Of a DNA stretch of 64,000 bases, positions 36,164 through 44,985 are shown in pieces. Position 1 is the first letter of the stretch. Every line of letters begins with the position of its first letter. The position numbers were made by a program, and so were the translations under genes. The notes under the pieces are model-generated. The model was not told where the DNA came from and made no database searches. It saw only the letters and a program-made list of their open reading frames with translations. This DNA is from [Actinomadura] parvosata subsp. kistnae (GTDB taxonomy: Bacteria; Actinomycetota; Actinomycetes; Streptosporangiales; Streptosporangiaceae). Location: contig NZ_OOHJ01000008.1 of assembly GCF_900323885.1 (NCBI RefSeq), positions 62,001-126,000 of the forward strand, given 5' to 3'.

Positions 36164-38917
36164 ATGGAGTCGCTGCTGATCCTGCACGCGGTCGCGGCTG
36201 CCTGCGCTCCCTGGCTGGCCGCCCGCCTGGGTCGCGCCTGCTTCGCCGTGCTGGCCGTGCCGCCGGCGGCCGGGCTCTGCTACACGGCCTGGCTGGCGGC
36301 GCAGCCGCTGCCGGTGCGGGAGAGCCGCCCCTGGGCGATGGGCATGGAGCTGTCCTTCCGCGCCGACCCGCTGTCCGTGCTGATGATGGCGCTGGTCACC
36401 GGGGTCGGCGTGCTCGTGCTGTGCTACAGCGCCCGCTACTTCCCGCGCGGCGACGACGGGCTCGGCCGCTACGGCGGCGCGATGGTGGCCTTCGCCGGCT
36501 CCATGCTGGGCCTGGTCGCCGCCGACGACCTGCTGCTCCTGTACGTCTTCTGGGAGCTGACCACCGTCTTCTCCTACCTGCTCATCGGGTATGACCCGGA
36601 GAGCCGCATGAGCCGCCAGGCCGCGATGAAGGCGCTGACGGTCACCACGTTCGGCGGCCTGGCGATGCTGGCCGGGTTCGTGCTGCTGGGGCAGCAGGCG
36701 GGCACGTACCAGATCTCGCAGCTGCGCCCGGCGGACCTGGCGCCGGTCACGGTGCTGCTGGTGCTGGCGGGGGCGCTGTCGAAGTCGGCCGTCTTCCCGT
36801 TCAGCACGTGGCTGCCGGCGGCGATGGCGGCGCCGACGCCGGTGTCGGCGTACCTGCACGCGGCGGCCATGGTGAAGGCGGGCGTGTACCTGCTGGCCCG
36901 GCTGGGGCCGCTGTTCGGCGAGCTGGCGCTGTGGCGGGCGGTGGCGGTGCCGCTGGGCGTGCTGACGATGGTGCTGGGCGGGTGGCGGGCGCTGCGGGAG
37001 ACCGATCTGAAGCGGCTGCTGGCGTACGGGACGGTGGGGCAGCTCGGGTTCCTGGTGGTGCTGTTCGGGGCGGGCACCGAGGGGGCGGCGCTGGCCGGGG
37101 TGGGGATGCTGCTGGCGCACGCGTTGTTCAAGGCGGCGTTGTTCCTGGTGGTGGGCATCGTCGATCACGCGGCGGGCACCCGGGACCTGCGGGAGCTGAG
37201 CGGGCTGTGGCGGCTGATGCCGTGGGTGTGCGGGGTGGCGGTGCTGGCGGGGGCGTCGATGGCGGGGCTGCCGCCGCTGATGGGGTTCGCCGGCAAGGAG
37301 GCGGCGCTGGAGGCGCTGCTGGACGCGCCGCTCGTGCTGGCGGGGGTGGTGGCGGGCTCGGCGCTGACGGCCGCCTACACGCTGCGGTTCCTGTGGGGCG
37401 CCTTCGCCCCGAAGCCGGGGGCCGGAACGCGGGAGGCGCACCCCGTCTCGGCCGTGCTGTTCGTGCCCGCCGCGCTGCTGGCCGTCCTGGGACTGCTGGC
37501 GGGGCCCCTGGCGCCGTGGTTCGAGGGCGTGATGGCGCCCTACCTGCGCACGTTCCGCGATCCGGGCTATCACGCCCACCTGGCGGCCTGGAGCGGCCCG
37601 TCCGTGCCGCTGCTGCTGTCGGCGGCGGCGCTGGCGGGCGGGGTGGCGCTGTTCCTGGCCAGGGAGCCGGTGGCGCGGGCGGGGGTGGCGCTGCACGTCG
37701 TGGACTCCGGGCAGGTGTTCTGGGCGATGATCCGGCGGCTGGACCGGTTCGCCATCCAGCTCACCGGCCTCATCCAGCGGGGCTCGGTGCCCGATTACCT
37801 GACGCTGACACTCCTCGCGACGGTCGGCGTGGGGCTGTTCTCCGTCATCTACGGGGGCCGGCCGCACCTGGACGTGCCGATCGTCGCCTGGCAGCGGCCC
37901 GAGCAGCCGGTCATCGCCGTGCTGCTCGCGGCCGCGGCGATCCTCGTGCTGTTCTCCCGCGCGTACGTGCTCCTGGCCCTGGTCATCGGCCTGACCGGGT
38001 ACGGCACGGCGCTGCTGTTCCTCGTGCACGGCTCGCCCGACCTGGCGCTGACCCAGTTCCTGGCCGAGACGCTGAGCCTGGTGGTGTTCGCGCTCGTGCT
38101 GCGGCGGCTGCCGGTCCAGCCCGACAAGGGGCGGCTGGCGTTCCCGTTCCGGCTGGGCCTCGGGCTCGCGGTCGGAGTGGTGGCCACGGGGGCGGGCATG
38201 CTGGCGATGGCGGCCCGCGGCACCGAGCCGGTGGGCGCGTTCATGGACGAGGCGGCGCGGCAGGCCGGCGCCCGCAACATCGTCAGCGCCATCATCCTCG
38301 ACATCCGCGCCTGGGACACGCTGGGCGAGAGCGCCGTGCTCATCGTGCTGACGCTGGGCGTGACGAGCCTGGTGTTCCTGCGGCGCCGGTCGTACGCGAT
38401 CGAGCGGGCCGAGGGCGGGCACCGGCCCGAGGGGCGCACGCACTGGCTGGCGGCCACGCTGCCGCGCGGGCAGCGGGCGCTGGCGTTCGAGGTGGCGGCC
38501 CGGCTGACGTTCCACACCGTGCTGGCGCTGTCGGTGTTCCTGCTGTTCATCGGGCACAGCGGCGTCGGGGGCGGCTTCGCGGGCGGCATCGTGGCCGGGC
38601 TGGCGATCACCGTGCGGTTCCTGGCCGGCGGCAGGAACGAGCTGGCCGCGGCGGTGCCGGTGCACGCGGGCGTGCTGATGGGCGTCGGGCTGACGCTGTC
38701 GGCGGGCACGGCGCTGGCCGGGCTGCTGTTCGGGCGGGCGGCGCTGGACATGCTGGCCACGGAGGTGAGCGTGCCCCTGGCCGGGCACGTGCACGTGTCC
38801 ACGGGGCTGCTGTTCGACCTGGGCGTGTACGTGTCGGTGGTCGGCATGGTCCAAGACGTGCTGCGCGCGCTCGGGGCCGAGCTGGACCGGCAGATCGACC
38901 AGGAGGCCGCCGAGTGA
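36164..38917 (+). CDS. mrpA: Na+(K+)/H+ antiporter subunit A with fused B domain
   Basis: 917 residues, CGAGGAG upstream. About 20 transmembrane helices. The N-terminal 500 residues are the NuoL-like proton channel family (YSARYFPRG, VFWELTTVFSYLLIGYD, KSAVFPFSTWLPAAMAAPTPVSAYLHAAAMVKAG, LLAHALFKAALFLVVG). MbhD/MbhE-like parts follow (HGSPDLALTQFLAETLSLV), and the last 150 residues are an MrpB domain (HSGVGGGFAGGIVAGLA). No separate mrpB gene exists, so A and B are fused as in other actinobacteria. First gene of a six-gene operon for Na+ tolerance and pH homeostasis. Confidence 0.95.
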   Translation: MESLLILHAVAAACAPWLAARLGRACFAVLAVPPAAGLCYTAWLAAQPLPVRESRPWAMGMELSFRADPLSVLMMALVTGVGVLVLCYSARYFPRGDDGLGRYGGAMVAFAGSMLGLVAADDLLLLYVFWELTTVFSYLLIGYDPESRMSRQAAMKALTVTTFGGLAMLAGFVLLGQQAGTYQISQLRPADLAPVTVLLVLAGALSKSAVFPFSTWLPAAMAAPTPVSAYLHAAAMVKAGVYLLARLGPLFGELALWRAVAVPLGVLTMVLGGWRALRETDLKRLLAYGTVGQLGFLVVLFGAGTEGAALAGVGMLLAHALFKAALFLVVGIVDHAAGTRDLRELSGLWRLMPWVCGVAVLAGASMAGLPPLMGFAGKEAALEALLDAPLVLAGVVAGSALTAAYTLRFLWGAFAPKPGAGTREAHPVSAVLFVPAALLAVLGLLAGPLAPWFEGVMAPYLRTFRDPGYHAHLAAWSGPSVPLLLSAAALAGGVALFLAREPVARAGVALHVVDSGQVFWAMIRRLDRFAIQLTGLIQRGSVPDYLTLTLLATVGVGLFSVIYGGRPHLDVPIVAWQRPEQPVIAVLLAAAAILVLFSRAYVLLALVIGLTGYGTALLFLVHGSPDLALTQFLAETLSLVVFALVLRRLPVQPDKGRLAFPFRLGLGLAVGVVATGAGMLAMAARGTEPVGAFMDEAARQAGARNIVSAIILDIRAWDTLGESAVLIVLTLGVTSLVFLRRRSYAIERAEGGHRPEGRTHWLAATLPRGQRALAFEVAARLTFHTVLALSVFLLFIGHSGVGGGFAGGIVAGLAITVRFLAGGRNELAAAVPVHAGVLMGVGLTLSAGTALAGLLFGRAALDMLATEVSVPLAGHVHVSTGLLFDLGVYVSVVGMVQDVLRALGAELDRQIDQEAAE

Positions 38918-39729
38918 GCAGCGTCTCCCTGGTGCCGTTCGCCGCCTGCTGCGTGCTCATCACCTGCGGGGTGACGCTGATGCTGGAGCGCAGCCTGGTA
39001 CGCGTGCTGGCCGGCGTCATCGTCCTCGGCAACGGGGTGAACCTGCTGATCGTCACCTCCGGCGGCGACGCCGGCGGCCCGCCCTTCGTGGGGAACTCCG
39101 GCCTGGCCGACCCGCTGCCGCAGGCCATGGTGCTCACCGCGATCGTGATCACGCTCGGGGTGACCGCGTTCCTGCTGGCGCTGGTGCACCGCTCGTGGCA
39201 GCTCACCGGCAGCGACGAGGTGCAGGACGACACCGAGGACCGGCGGGTGCGGCTGCGCTCGCGGCGCGGCGAGCTGGGCGACGCCGTACGGGCCCGGCAG
39301 GACGCCTACCGGCGGCTGGTCGTCGAGCAGCGGGCCGAGCTGGCCAGGCTGGAGGCCGAGCAGGCCGAGCGGGAGCGGCTGGAGGAGGCCGACCTGGAGC
39401 GGCGCATCTCCCGCGTGCACGACGAGCTGGGCCAGTGGATGCGCGAGCTGCGTTACGAGGGCCTATCGGAGGAGGAGCTGCAGACCCGCCTGGAGGAGGT
39501 GGGGCTGCGCGAGGACCCCGGCGCCCTGTCGAACGCGGAGCGGATCGAGCAGCTGCGCGAGGAGCACCGGCGGGGGCGGGCGGAGCAGGCGGCCAGGGAG
39601 CGGGAGCTGCGCAGGAAACTGAAGGCCCGGCAGCGGGAGGCACGCCGGCAGATGCGCACGGCCATCAGGGAAGAGCGGGAGCGCCAGGCGCTCGCGCAGG
39701 ACCCCGAACTGGAGGGCGACGACGCGTGA
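38914..39729 (+). CDS. mrpC: Na+/H+ antiporter subunit C with a long charged cytoplasmic extension
   Basis: 271 residues from a GTG overlapping the mrpA stop (GTGA). Residues 1-95 are the normal NuoK-like MrpC with three helices (LERSLVRVLAGVIVLGNGVNLLIV, DPLPQAMVLTAIVITLGVTAFLLALV). Residues about 100-271 are highly charged (Arg, Glu, Gln, Leu) and predicted helical coiled coil, in place of the usual short tail; ordinary MrpC is about 110-180 residues. The extension is continuous in frame and shows the same codon bias, so it is not a fusion artefact of a missed stop. Confidence 0.92.
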   Translation: MSSVSLVPFAACCVLITCGVTLMLERSLVRVLAGVIVLGNGVNLLIVTSGGDAGGPPFVGNSGLADPLPQAMVLTAIVITLGVTAFLLALVHRSWQLTGSDEVQDDTEDRRVRLRSRRGELGDAVRARQDAYRRLVVEQRAELARLEAEQAERERLEEADLERRISRVHDELGQWMRELRYEGLSEEELQTRLEEVGLREDPGALSNAERIEQLREEHRRGRAEQAARERELRRKLKARQREARRQMRTAIREERERQALAQDPELEGDDA

Positions 39730-41288
39730 ACGGCTCCTTGGCAAGCCTGGTGTGCGTGCCCGTGCTGCTGCCGCTGCTGGCCGCCGGGGTGAAGCTGGCC
39801 ATCGGCGGCCGGCTGCGGCGGCTGCAGTCGCTGATCAGCCTGGTCACGCTGGGCATCTCGCTGGCCGTGTCGGTGGTGCTGATGGTCGCCGCCGACACGG
39901 GCGGGCCGCTGGTGACCGAGCTGGGCGGCTGGCCGTCGCCGATCGGCATCTGCCTGGTGGCCGACCGGCTCTCGACGCTGGTGCTGGTCGTGTCGTCGGC
40001 GGTGACGTTCTGCGTCATGGTGTACTCGGTCGTCAACGCCTACGACGAGCAGGAGCACGACGCCCCGATGGCGGTCTTCCATCCGGCGTTCCTGGTGATG
40101 GTGGCGGGGGTGGCCGACGCGTTCCTGTCGGGCGACCTGTTCAACCTGTTCGTGGCGTTCGAACTGCTGCTGAGCGGCTCGTACGTGCTGCTCACCTTCG
40201 GCGGCACCGAGTCGCGGATCCGGGCGGGCGCCACGTACACGCTGATGGCGCTGGCCTCGTCGATGCTGTTCCTGATCGCGCTGGCCATCACCTACGGCGC
40301 CACCGGGACGCTGTCGCTGGCGCAGCTCGCCGAGCGCTTCGCCACACTGCCGGAGCAGGTGAAGCTGCTGGTGGAGCTGACGCTGCTGCTGGCGTTCGCG
40401 ATCAAGGCGGCGATCTTCCCCATGTCGGCGTGGCTGCCGGACTCCTACCCGACCGCGCCCGCCCCGGCGACGGCGGTGTTCGCGGGCCTGCTCACCAAGG
40501 TCGGCGTGTACGCGATCATCCGGCTGGAGGCGCTGCTGTTCCCCGGCGGGCCGGTCTCGACGCTGCTGATGTGGGTGGCGCTGGCGACGATGCTGGCCGG
40601 GGTGCTGGGCGCGGTCGCGCAGACGGACATGAAGCGGATGTTGTCGTTCACGCTGGTCAGCCACATCGGGTACATGGTGTTCGGGGTCGCGCTGTCCACG
40701 GTGGCGGGGCTGGCGGGGGCGGTGTTCTACGTGGTGCACCACATCACCGTGCAGACGAGCCTGTTCCTGGTGTGCGGGATGGTGGAGCGGCGCACCGGCA
40801 CGACGTCGGTGACCAGGCTGGGCGGGCTGATGAGGGCGTCGCCGCTGCTCGCGGTGCTGTTCTTCGTCCCCGCGATGAACCTGTCCGGCATCCCGCCCAT
40901 GTCGGGCTTCCTGGGCAAGCTGATGCTGGTGCAGGCGGGCCTCGCGAAAGGCGGGTGGCTGCCGGTGACGCTGGTGGCCGGAGGGCTGGTGACGAGCCTG
41001 CTCACCCTGTACGCGGTCGCGAAGACGTGGGGCAAGGCGTTCTGGCGGGCGCCCCGGCCCGACCGGGTGGGCCAGGTCGTGGAGAGCGAGGAGCACACCG
41101 GCGAGGACCCGACGATCACCACCACCGCCCTGCCGGCGGCGCTGCCGCTGTCGGTGGCGGCGCTGGTCGCGCTCGGGCTGTCGTTCACCGTGCTGGCCGG
41201 GCCGCTGGGAGCACTGGCGCACCGGGCGGCCGCCGAGCTGATGGCCCGCGAGCCGTACGTCACCGCCGTCCTGGGCGGGCGGCCGTGA
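39726..41288 (+). CDS. mrpD: Na+/H+ antiporter subunit D
   Basis: 520 residues from a GTG overlapping the mrpC stop. NuoN/NuoM-like, about 14 helices, with the conserved glutamate segment GDLFNLFVAFELLLSGSYVLL, the lysine segment LAFAIKAAIFPMSAWLPDSYPTAPAPATAVFAGLLTKVG and HIGYMVFGVAL. It forms one of the proton paths of the Mrp complex with MrpA. Confidence 0.95.
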   Translation: MNGSLASLVCVPVLLPLLAAGVKLAIGGRLRRLQSLISLVTLGISLAVSVVLMVAADTGGPLVTELGGWPSPIGICLVADRLSTLVLVVSSAVTFCVMVYSVVNAYDEQEHDAPMAVFHPAFLVMVAGVADAFLSGDLFNLFVAFELLLSGSYVLLTFGGTESRIRAGATYTLMALASSMLFLIALAITYGATGTLSLAQLAERFATLPEQVKLLVELTLLLAFAIKAAIFPMSAWLPDSYPTAPAPATAVFAGLLTKVGVYAIIRLEALLFPGGPVSTLLMWVALATMLAGVLGAVAQTDMKRMLSFTLVSHIGYMVFGVALSTVAGLAGAVFYVVHHITVQTSLFLVCGMVERRTGTTSVTRLGGLMRASPLLAVLFFVPAMNLSGIPPMSGFLGKLMLVQAGLAKGGWLPVTLVAGGLVTSLLTLYAVAKTWGKAFWRAPRPDRVGQVVESEEHTGEDPTITTTALPAALPLSVAALVALGLSFTVLAGPLGALAHRAAAELMAREPYVTAVLGGRP

Positions 41289-41818
41289 AGCGGGACCGGC
41301 TCGCGCCGCGGCTGCTCGGGCGGCGGGTGCCGCTGCCGCTGGTGGCCTGGCTGGCGGCGGTGTGGGTGACGCTGTGGGGCGACCTGACGGCGGGCAACGT
41401 GCTCGGCGGGCTCGTGACGGGGCTGGTCGTGACGTGGCTGCTGCCGCTGCCCATCCTCGACCCCGGCATCAGGGTGTGGCCGCTGGCCCTGGTCAGGTTC
41501 CTGCTGTGGTTCGCGTGGGACATGGTGATCTCGACGGCTCGGGTCGTGTTCTGGGTGGCGCACCCGGGGCCGCCGCCGACGCGGATCGTGCGGGTGCCGC
41601 TGCGCACGTCGTCCGAGGCCATGACCGTGCTGGTGATGATCGCGGTCTCCACGGTGCCGGGGTCGCTGGTGGTGGAGGCGTACCGGAGGGAGCTCGTCGT
41701 GCACGTGCTGGGCGTGACCGGGGACGTCACGACGAAGATCCGGGCGGAGGTGGCCGGGCTGGAGTCGCGCATCGTGCGCGCGTTCGGCACCCGGCGGGAC
41801 CGGGAGGAGCTGGAATGA
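41285..41818 (+). CDS. mrpE: Na+/H+ antiporter subunit E
   Basis: 177 residues from a GTG overlapping the mrpD stop. Two to three N-terminal helices (WLAAVWVTLWGDLTAGNVLGGLVTGLVV) followed by the MrpE cytoplasmic region with RVPLRTSSEAMTVLVMIAVSTVPGSLVVE, the family hallmark. Needed for stability of the Mrp complex in studied bacteria. Confidence 0.93.
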   Translation: MKRDRLAPRLLGRRVPLPLVAWLAAVWVTLWGDLTAGNVLGGLVTGLVVTWLLPLPILDPGIRVWPLALVRFLLWFAWDMVISTARVVFWVAHPGPPPTRIVRVPLRTSSEAMTVLVMIAVSTVPGSLVVEAYRRELVVHVLGVTGDVTTKIRAEVAGLESRIVRAFGTRRDREELE

Positions 41819-42075
41819 CGGCCGTCTACCTGGCGACGGTGGCGCTGCTGTGGTGCGGGGCGGCGGCCTCGTTCTACCGGCTGGCGCGCGGGCCCTCGAT
41901 GCTGGACCGGGCCGTGGCGCTCGACGTGTTCACGTCGCTGTCGATGTGCGGCGCCGGCGCGTTCGCGGTGGCCCGGGACGACTACTCGGACCTGCCGATC
42001 CTGCTGGTGCTGTCGCTGCTGGGGTTCGTGGGGTCGGTGTCGCTGGCCCGGTTCTTCGCAGGCAGGTCGCGATGA
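41815..42075 (+). CDS. mrpF: Na+/H+ antiporter subunit F
   Basis: 86 residues from an ATG overlapping the mrpE stop (ATGA). Three hydrophobic helices and the conserved FYRLARGPSMLDRAVALDVFTSL motif typical of MrpF/PhaF. Small membrane subunit of the antiporter. Confidence 0.93.
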   Translation: MTAVYLATVALLWCGAAASFYRLARGPSMLDRAVALDVFTSLSMCGAGAFAVARDDYSDLPILLVLSLLGFVGSVSLARFFAGRSR

Positions 42076-42392
42076 CGGCGCTGGACGCGGCGGCGGCCGG
42101 GTGCCTGCTGCTCGGCTCGGCGCTGGCGCTGTCGGCCGGGGTCGGGCTGATGCGCTTCCGCACGACGCTCGACCGCATGCACGCCGGCACGAAGCCGCAG
42201 GTGCTCGGCGTGCTGCTGGTGCTGCTCGCGATGTGGCTGCACCGGCCCACCTGGGGGTACGCGGGGCCGCTGCTGCTCATCGGCGTCTCCCAGGTGATCA
42301 CCGTGTCGGTGGCCGCCTACATGGTGGCGCGGGCCGCCTACACCCGTCAGTCGTCCGGCGACGACACCGAGCTGCCCTCCTCCGAGGACTGA
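42072..42392 (+). CDS. mrpG: Na+/H+ antiporter subunit G
   Basis: 106 residues from an ATG overlapping the mrpF stop. Three helices with GVGLMRFRTTLDRMHAGTKPQVLGVLLVLLAMW, the MrpG signature. Last gene of the operon. Its final 46 bp overlap the 3' end of the convergent DUF6328 gene, so the two transcripts are antisense at their ends. Confidence 0.93.
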   Translation: MTALDAAAAGCLLLGSALALSAGVGLMRFRTTLDRMHAGTKPQVLGVLLVLLAMWLHRPTWGYAGPLLLIGVSQVITVSVAAYMVARAAYTRQSSGDDTELPSSED

Positions 42393-42907
42393 TCGGCGGA
42401 CTGATCGGCGGAGCGGTCCGAACGGTCCATCGCCGGCTGGCCGAACCACGTCCACATCGCCAGCGCGGCCAGCAGGCCCGCGGTGATCCACGCCACCGGC
42501 GCCTGGAACAGGTAGTCGATGACGAACATCGTGGACGTCGTCATCGACACGACCAGGGCGAGGGCGCCGAGGATGCCGTAGGAGTTGGAGCGGTGCACCA
42601 GCGTCTCCTTGCGTCCCTGCCGGAACAGCACGCGGTGCTGCGCGGTCGGCGCGATGTAGCAGATCGACGCGATCGCGGCGCTGACCAGCGCCGCGTAGTA
42701 CAACCACCGGTCCGTCTGGTCCAGCCGGGAGAACCCGGAGGAGAAGGGCACCGTGAGCAGGAACGCGAACAGCACCTGCACCCCGGTGACCGCGACGCGC
42801 GCGCCCTGGAGCAGCTCGACGAAGTTGCGATCCGCCCGCTCCTGCCGCGACTCCTCCCGTTCCCGCCGTGAGTGGTCCTGCTCCGGCCGCACCTCGTTCT
42901 TCACCAT
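42347..42907 (-). CDS. DUF6328 family membrane protein
   Basis: 186 residues from ATG 42907 with GGGAGG close upstream. A charged N-terminus (about 25 residues), then four hydrophobic helices and the recognisable DUF6328 pattern (NFVELLQGARVAVTGVQVLFAFLLTVPFSSGF, DRWLYYAALVSAAIASICYIAPTAQHRVLFRQGRKE, HRSNSYGILGALAL). Its C-terminus is acidic and overlaps mrpG on the opposite strand. Function unknown. Confidence 0.82.
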   Translation of the reverse strand: MVKNEVRPEQDHSRREREESRQERADRNFVELLQGARVAVTGVQVLFAFLLTVPFSSGFSRLDQTDRWLYYAALVSAAIASICYIAPTAQHRVLFRQGRKETLVHRSNSYGILGALALVVSMTTSTMFVIDYLFQAPVAWITAGLLAALAMWTWFGQPAMDRSDRSADQSADQSSEEGSSVSSPDD

Positions 42908-42954
42908 GCCTCCCGCCGTTCCACGAGAGACTTCCTCTTCCTTGCAAAGCGCCG

Positions 42955-44985
42955 CTAAAACCTGGCCGTGAGGATCTTCGCCGGTGTGATCGGCAGCTCG
43001 CGGAAGCGGTGGCCAGTCGCGTGGTGGACGGCGTTGCCGATCGCGGCGGCGGTGCCGACGATGCCGATCTCGCCGATGCCCTTGCTGCCCATCGGGTTGA
43101 GCTCGCCGTCCTCCTCCTCCAGCCAGACCGCCTCGACGTGCTGGGCGTCGGCGCAGGCGGGCACGTGGTACTGGGCGAGGTCGCGGTGCAGGAAGCCGCC
43201 GAACTCCTCGTCGGTGAGCGTCTCCTCCATCAGCGCCATGCCCAGGCCCATCGTCATGCCGCCGAGGAACTGCGACCTGGCCAGCTTCTCGTCCACGATG
43301 TGCCCGGCGGCGAAGACGCCCAGCAGCCGCGACACGCGGACCTCGCCGGTGACCGCGCTGACCCGCACCTCGGCGAACTGGGCGCCGAAGGCGTGCCTGG
43401 CCAGCTCGGCGTCGGCCTTGACCTCGTCGGTGGTGTCGGCGCGGCCCTCCTTGCCGTCGCGGCGCAGCTCCTCGCAGGCGCGGACGACGGCGGTGCCCCA
43501 GGAGGCGGTGCCCGCCGAGCCGCCGGCCACCGGCGCCCGCGGCAGGTCGCTGTCGCCCAGCTCGACGTGCACGCGCTCCGGCGCGATGCCGAGCGCGTTC
43601 GCGGCGATCCTGGTCAGCGCCGTGCGCGCGCCGGTGCCGATGTCGGCGGCGGCCACCTGGACGAGGACGTCGCCGTCGCGCATCGTGGCCACGGCCTGGC
43701 ACGGCGAGCGCCTGGCCGGGTAGGTGGAGGCGGCCACGCCGGTGCCGACCAGCCACTCCCCCTCGCGGGTGACGCCCGGGCGCGGGTCGCGGTGCCGCCA
43801 GCCGAAGCGGTGGGCGCCCTCACGCAGGCAGCCCACGAGGTTGCGGGAGCTGAACGGCACGCCGCTGAACGGCTCCGTCTCCGGCTCGTTGCGGATACGC
43901 AGCTCGACGGGGTCGAGACCGGCGGCGCAGGCCAGCTCGTCCATGGCGGACTCCAGCGCGTACATGCCGGGGCACTCCCCCGGCGCGCGCATCCACGACG
44001 GGGTGGCCACGTCGAGCCGGACCAGGCGGTGGCCGGTGCGCAGCGCGGGGCTGGCGTACATGACGCGGGTGGGCGTCGCGGTCTGCTCGGCGAACTCGAC
44101 CAGGGTGGAGCTCTGCTCGTACGCCAGGTGCTCCAGCGCCGTCAGCCGGCCGTCGCCGTCCACGCCGAGCCGCAGCCGCTGGATCGTGGGCGTGCGGTAG
44201 CCGGTGACGTCGAACATCTGCTGCCGGGTCAGCGCGATCTTGACCGGGCGGCCGACCATCCGGGACGCCAGCGCGGCCAGGATCGCCTGCGGCCGGGTCG
44301 TGCCCTTCGACCCGAAGCCGCCGCCGACGTGCCTGGACACCACGCGCACCTGCTCCGGCGGCAGGCCCAGGGTCTTCGCGATGGTGTCGCGGCTGCCGCT
44401 GGTGCCCTGCGCCGTGTCGTACACGAGCAGCCGGCCCTCGGTGTCCCACAGGGCCAGCGCCGCGTGCGGCTCCATCGGGTTGTTGTGCAGGACGGGCGTC
44501 TCGTACGTGACGTCCACGGTGGTCGCGGCGGCGGCCAGCCCCGCCTCCACGTCGCCCTTGTCGGTGTCGGACGGGAAGTTCGGGTTGACCACCTCGGGCT
44601 GGTAGAGGCCGGGGTGGTCGCCGCTCAGGCGCACGTCGTGGTCGTCGGCGTCGTAGTCGACGCGCACGTGCGCGGCGGCGTCGCGGGCGATCTCGTACGT
44701 GTCGGCCACGACGGCGGCCACGATCTGCCCCCGGTAGGCCACCTCGCGGCGCTGGAACAGGGCCAGCTCGGGATCGGCGTCCTCGGGCAGGCGCGGCGCG
44801 GCCTCGCAGGACAGCACGGCCAGCACGCCCGGCAGCTCCAGCGCGGCGGCGGCGTCCACGCGCTTGACGCGGCCCTTGGCGATCTGCGCCTGCACGGCGT
44901 AGGCGTAGGCGACGTTCTCGGCCGGGTACTCGGCGGCGTACGTGGCCAGCCCCGTGACCTTGACGCGGCCCTCGATGCGGTTCAC
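42955..44985 (-). CDS. paoC: Molybdenum-binding subunit of a PaoC-type aldehyde oxidoreductase
   Basis: 676 residues. Xanthine-oxidase-family large subunit: the a/b hammerhead domain is at the N-terminus (GLATYAAEYP), cofactor-binding motifs are VGGGFGSKG and GMTMGLGMALMEE, and the catalytic Glu lies in MGSKGIGEIG near the C-terminus, as in E. coli PaoC. It oxidises aldehydes or N-heterocycles using Moco and passes electrons to PaoA/PaoB. Its start overlaps the end of paoB by 4 nt. No XdhC/PaoD cofactor-insertion gene is near. Confidence 0.9.
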   Translation of the reverse strand: MNRIEGRVKVTGLATYAAEYPAENVAYAYAVQAQIAKGRVKRVDAAAALELPGVLAVLSCEAAPRLPEDADPELALFQRREVAYRGQIVAAVVADTYEIARDAAAHVRVDYDADDHDVRLSGDHPGLYQPEVVNPNFPSDTDKGDVEAGLAAAATTVDVTYETPVLHNNPMEPHAALALWDTEGRLLVYDTAQGTSGSRDTIAKTLGLPPEQVRVVSRHVGGGFGSKGTTRPQAILAALASRMVGRPVKIALTRQQMFDVTGYRTPTIQRLRLGVDGDGRLTALEHLAYEQSSTLVEFAEQTATPTRVMYASPALRTGHRLVRLDVATPSWMRAPGECPGMYALESAMDELACAAGLDPVELRIRNEPETEPFSGVPFSSRNLVGCLREGAHRFGWRHRDPRPGVTREGEWLVGTGVAASTYPARRSPCQAVATMRDGDVLVQVAAADIGTGARTALTRIAANALGIAPERVHVELGDSDLPRAPVAGGSAGTASWGTAVVRACEELRRDGKEGRADTTDEVKADAELARHAFGAQFAEVRVSAVTGEVRVSRLLGVFAAGHIVDEKLARSQFLGGMTMGLGMALMEETLTDEEFGGFLHRDLAQYHVPACADAQHVEAVWLEEEDGELNPMGSKGIGEIGIVGTAAAIGNAVHHATGHRFRELPITPAKILTARF

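Noticed and set aside
33905..38854. A 1649-codon minus-strand open frame opposite the S33 peptidase and mrpA
   Set aside because: Only its last 122 codons (33905-34273) look like a real protein. The rest is a GC-driven shadow of mrpA and the peptidase, rich in His/Arg/Gln and without any conserved domain.
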